Of a stretch of DNA of 64,000 nt, positions 59,298 to 64,000 are shown in pieces; position 1 is the stretch's first letter; each line of letters starts with the position of its first letter. Below the pieces are notes generated by a model. It did no database searches, was not told the origin of the DNA, and saw only the letters and a program-made list of their open reading frames with translations. Both the position numbers and the translations under genes were made by a program. Where the stretch lies: NCBI GenBank assembly GCA_949128115.1, contig OX421966.1:868001-932000 (forward strand), in the 5' to 3' direction. The stretch comes from Anaspis maculata. Taxonomy: Eukaryota; Arthropoda; Insecta; Coleoptera; Scraptiidae.

Positions 59298-60770
59298 TCA
59301 GTCTTCAACCCACGTGACTTCAGGCTTCAACCCACGTGACTTTGAAAACGATCGGTCACCACATTTGAAGTTGGCAGCTTCTCTTTCCAAACGCAACATC
59401 TGACGAACGAACACAAATATAGAAAAAAAGACACAATTGTTATCCAAAAAGTTCAGGTTTGAACCCACGTGACTCCAGGCTCCAACCCACGTGACTCCGG
59501 GCTTCAACCCATGTGACTTTTGAATCGATCCATCACCACTTTTGATGTTGGCAGATACTTGTTCCAAACGCAACAACTGACGAACGAACACAAATATGGA
59601 AAAAAAGACACAATTGTTATCCAAAAAGTTCAGGTTTGAACCCACGTGACTCCAGGCCCCAACATACGTGACTTCAGGCTTCAACACACGTGACTTTCAA
59701 AACGATCGGTTACCACTCTTGATGTTGGCAGCTACTTGTTCCAAATGCAACATCTGACAAACGAACACAAATATAGAAGAAAAGACGCAATTGTTATCCA
59801 AAAAAATCAGGTTTCAACCCACGTGACTTCAGGCTTGAACCCACGTGACTTCAGTCTTCAACCCACGTGACTTCAGGCTTCAACCCACGTGACTTTGAAA
59901 ACAATCGGTCACCACATTTGAAGTTGGCAGCTTCTCTTTCCAAACGCAACATCTGACGAACGAACACAAATATAGAAAAAAAGACACAATTGTTATCCAA
60001 AAAGTTCAGGTTTGAACCCACGTGACTCCAGGCTCCAACCCACGTGCTCCGGGCTTCAACCCATGTGACTTTTGAATCGATCGGTCACCACTTTTGATGT
60101 TGGCAGATACTTGTTCCAAACGCAACAACTGACGAACGAACACAAATATAGAAAAAAAGACACAATTGTTATCCAAAAAGTTCAGGTTTGTACCCACGTG
60201 ACTCCAGGCCCCAACCCACGTGACTTCAGGCTTCAACCCACGTGACTTTTAAAACGATCGGTTACCACTCTTGATGTTGGCAGCTACTTGTTCCGAATGC
60301 AACATCTGACAAACGAACACAAATATAGAAGAAAAGACGCAATTGTTATCCAAAAAAATCAGGTTTCAACCCACGTGACTTCAGTCTTCAACCCACGTGA
60401 CTTCAGGCTTCAACCCACGTGACTTTGAAAACGATCGGTCACCACATTTGAAGTTGGCAGCTTCTCTTTTCAAACGCAACATCTGACGAACGAACACAAA
60501 TATAGAAAAAAAGACACAATTGTAAACCAAAAAGTTCAGGTTTGAACCCACGTGACTCCAGGCTCCAACCCACGTGACTCCGGGCTTCAACCCATGTGAC
60601 TTTTGAATCGATCCATCACCACTTTTGATGTTGGCAGATACTTGTTCCAAACGCAACAACTGACGAACGAACACAAATATGGAAAAAAAGACACAATTGT
60701 TATCCAAAAAGTTCAGGTTTGAACCCACGTGACTCCAGGCCCCAACATACGTGACTTCAGGCTTCAACCC
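59298..60770 (+). repeat. 1083-bp-offset duplication
   Basis: The segment 59298-59687 recurs at 60381-60767. The private variants GAATCGATCCATCACC (59523 and 60606), GCAACAACTGACG and CCCAACATACGTGAC fix the offset at 1083 bp. Confidence 0.8.
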
Positions 60771-62329
60771 ACGTGACTTTCAAAACGATCGGTTACCACT
60801 CTTGATGTTGGCAGCTACTTGTTCCAAATGCAACATCTGACAAACGAACACAAATATAGAAGAAAAGACGCAATTGTTATCCAAAAAAATCAGGTTTCAA
60901 CCCACGTGACTTCAGGCTTGAACCCACGTGACTTCAGTCTTCAACCCACGTGACTTCAGGCTTCAACCCACGTGACTTTGAAAACGATCGGTTACCACTC
61001 TTGATGTTGGCAGCTACTTGTTCCGAATGCAACATCTGACGAACGAACACAAATATAGGAAAAAAGACACAATTGTTATCCAAAAAGTTCAGGTTTGAAC
61101 CCACGTGACTCCAGGCTCCAACCCACGTGACTTCAGGCTTCAACCCACGTGACTTTCAAAACGATCGGTTACCACTCTTGATGTTGGCAGCTACTTGTTC
61201 CAAATGCAACATCTGACAAACGAACACAAATATAGAAGAAAAGACGCAATTGTTATCCAAAAAAAATCAGGTTTCAACCGACGTGACTTCAGGCTTGAAC
61301 CCACGTGACTTCAGTCTTCAACCCACGTGACTTCAGGCTTCAACCCACGTGACTTTGAAAACGATCGGTCACCACATTTGAAGTTGGCAGCTTCTCTTTC
61401 CAAACGCAACATCTGACGAACGAACACAAATATAGAAAAAAAGACACAATTGTTATCCAAAAAGTTCAGGTTTGAACCCACGTGACTCCAGGCTCCAACC
61501 CACGTGCTTCCGGGCTTCAACCCATGTGACTTTTGAATCGATCGGTCACCACTTTTGATGTTGGCAGATACTTGTTCCAAACGCAACATCTGACGAACGA
61601 ACACAAATATAGAAAAAAAGACACAATTGTTATCCAAAAAGTTCAGGTTTGAACCCACGTGACAACAGGCTCCAACCCACGTGACTTCAGGCTTCAACCC
61701 ACGTGACTTTCAAAACGATCGGTTACCACTCTTGATGTTGGCAGCTACTTGTTCCAAATGCAACATCTGACAAACGAACACAAATATAGAAGAAAAGACG
61801 CAATTGTTATCCAAAAAAATCAGGTTTCAACCCACGTGACTCCAGGCTTAAACCCACGTGACTTCAGTCTTCAACCCACGTGACTTCAGGCTTCAACCCA
61901 CGTGACCTTGAAAACGATCGGTCACCACATTTCAAGTTGGCAGCTTCTCTTTCCAAACGCAACATCTGACGAACGAACACAAATATAGAAAAAAAGACAC
62001 AATTGTTATCCAAAAAGTTCAGGTTTGAACCCACGTGACTCCAGGCTCCAACCCACGTGACTTCAGGCTCCACCCCACGTGACTTTCAAAACGATCGGTT
62101 ACCACTCTTGATGTTGGCAGCTACTTGTTCCAAATGCAACATCTGACAAACGAACACAAATATAGAAGAAAAGACGCAATTGTTATCCAAAAAAATCAGG
62201 TTTCAACCCACGTGACTTCAGGCTTGAACCCACGTGACTTCAGTCTTCAACCCACGTGACTTCAGGCTTCAACCCACGTGACTTTCAAAACGATCGGTTA
62301 CCACTTTTGATGTTGGCAGCTACTTGTTC

Positions 62330-63540
62330 CAAACGCAACATCTGACGAACGAACACAAATATAGAAAAAAGACACAATTGTTGACCAAAAAGTTCAGGTT
62401 TGAACTCACGTGACTCCAGGCTCCAACCCACGTGACTTCAGGCTTCAACCCACGTGACTTTTAAAACGATCGGTCACCACTTTTGATGTTGGCAGCTACT
62501 TGTTCCAAATGCAACATCTGACGAACGAACACAAATATAGAAAAAAAGACACAATTGGTATCCAAAAAGTTCAGGTTTGAACCCACGTGACTCCAGGCTC
62601 CAACCCACATGACTTCAGGCTTTAACCCACGTTACTTTGAAAACGATCGGTTTTCACTTTTGATGTTGGCAGCTACTTGTTCCAAATGCAACATCTGACG
62701 AACGAACACAAATATAGAAGAAAAGACGCAATTGTTATCCAAAAAAATCAGGTTTCAACCCACGTGACTTCAGGCTTGAACCCACGTGACTCCAGGCTCC
62801 AACCCACGTGACTTGAGGCTCCAACCCACGTGACTTTTAAAACGATCGGTCACCACTTTTGATGTTGGCAGATACTTGTTCCAAACGCAACATCTGACGA
62901 ACGAACACAAATGTAGAAAAAAAGACACAATTGTTATCCAAAAAGTTCAGGTTCAAACCCACGTGACTCCAGGCTCCAACCCACGTGACTTCAGGCTTCA
63001 ACCCACGTGACTTTTAAAAAGATCGGTTACCACTTTTGATGTTGGCGGCTACTTGTTCCAATCGCAACATCTGACGAACGAACACAAATATAGAAAAAAA
63101 GACGCAATTGTTATCCAAAAAAATCAGGTTTCAACCCACGTGACTTCAGGCTTTAACCCACGTGACTTTCAAAACGATCGGATTACACTCTTGATGTTGG
63201 CAGCTACTTGTTCCAAATGCAACATCTGACGAACGAACACAAATATAGAAAAAAAGACACAATTGTTATCCAAAAAGTTCAGGTTTGAACCCACGTGACT
63301 TCAGGCTCCAACCCACGTGACTTAAAGCTTCAACCCACGTGACTTTGAAAACGATCGGTCACCACATTTGAAGTTGGCAGTTACTTGTTCCAAATGCAAC
63401 ATCTGACGAACGAACACAAATATAGAAGAAAAGACGCAATTGTTATTCAAAAAAATCAGGTTTCAACCCACGTGACTTCAGGCTTGAACCCACGTGACTT
63501 CAGTCTTCAACCCACGTGACTTCAGGCTTCAACCCACGTG
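62330..63540 (+). repeat. 5.3-kb-offset duplication, copy 2
   Basis: Counterpart of 57060-58260, with one additional monomer between the TTGTTGACC and CCAATCGC markers. Confidence 0.75.
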
Positions 63541-64000
63541 ACTTTGAAAACGATCGGTCACCACATTTGAAGTTGGCAACTTCTCTTTCCAAACGCAACA
63601 TCTGACGAACGAACACAAATATAGAAAAAAAGACACAATTGTTATCCAAAAAGTTCAGGTTTGAACCCACGTGACTCCAGGCTCCAACCCACGTGACTTC
63701 AGGCTTCAACCCACGTGACTTTCAAAACGATCGGTTACCACTCTTGATGTTGGCAGCTACTTGTTCCAAACGCAACATCTGACGAACGAACACAAATATA
63801 GAAGAAAAGACGCAATTGTTATCAAAAAAAATCAGGTTTCAACCCACGTGACTTCAGGCTTGAACCCACGTGACTCCAGGCTTAAACCCACGTGACTTGA
63901 GGCTCCAACCCACGTGACTTTTAAAACGATCGGTCACCACTTTTGATGTTGGCAGATACTTGTTCCAAACGCAACATCTGACGAACGAACACAAATGTAG

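Larger units (their letters stand above)
47183..64000 (+). repeat. E-box satellite array, right part
   Basis: The same satellite in the same orientation as on the left, resuming in mid-linker after the element. The dominant variants are CCACTCTTGATGTTGG, TGCAACATCTGACAAACG and CACATTTGAAGTTGGCAGCTTC. A frequent arrangement is the 376-bp dimer of a 177-bp and a 199-bp monomer, seen for instance at 50773, 51149 and 51525. About 90 monomers are estimated from length. The array runs past the right edge. No gene was seen. Minus-strand open frames up to 167 codons (49291-49794) are repeat translations. Confidence 0.97.

Noticed and set aside
1..64000. CENP-B box in the satellite
   Set aside because: Nothing matching the spaced TTCG...A..CGGG pattern was found in the monomer. 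CGATCGGTC is too short and lacks the first half.

Overview
The window looks like pericentromeric or other heterochromatic DNA from an animal, most likely an insect or other invertebrate. The reasons are the kilobase-scale satellite with higher-order structure, the eukaryotic TATA-box, splice-like and AATAAA signals, and a large transposable element. There are no bacterial operons, tRNAs or rRNAs. The species cannot be named from the sequence alone.

Layout: bases 1-36976 and 47177-64000 are one satellite family in one orientation. Each monomer has a constant part of about 111 bp (ending in an A-rich linker) and an internal array of a 22-bp unit that carries the palindromic E-box CACGTG. Two to six 22-bp units per monomer give lengths of 155, 177, 199, 221 and 243 bp. 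Monomers are organised as dimers of 376 bp, trimers near 551-553 bp and larger duplicated blocks, including a copy of the first 5.5 kb about 7.04-7.08 kb further on. Many minus-strand frames are open only because 177 bp is a multiple of three. I do not consider them genes.

Bases 36977-47176 are a 10,200-bp mobile element inserted cleanly in the satellite. It has a 6-bp target duplication (TATAGA), termini AGTAGG...CCTACT, and inverted arms of about 2.5 and 2.6 kb. The arms are built in tiers: a GC-rich tip, a 30-bp array containing TGACAGCTGTCA, modules of about 80-120 bp with GCCGCCATGAC, and modules with CCGCTAGATGGA. Each arm also carries one copy of an intact 101-codon gene. The 5.1-kb centre has three blocks of a 39-bp minisatellite, a nested MITE-like element, a 96-codon frame with a basic C-terminus, and a tandem pair of related small frames resembling PC4/p15 coactivators. 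No polymerase, integrase, transposase, packaging ATPase or capsid gene is visible. The element is therefore either non-autonomous or of an unfamiliar kind. The 6-bp duplication, AG/CT ends and long inverted repeats fit a Polinton/Maverick-like mechanism best, but this is inference.

How the parts may work together: the palindromic arrays at both tips are natural candidates for binding sites of a recombinase or host factor. The small nucleic-acid-binding-like proteins could be accessory genes. The satellite evolves by unequal exchange in 22-bp, monomer and dimer steps.
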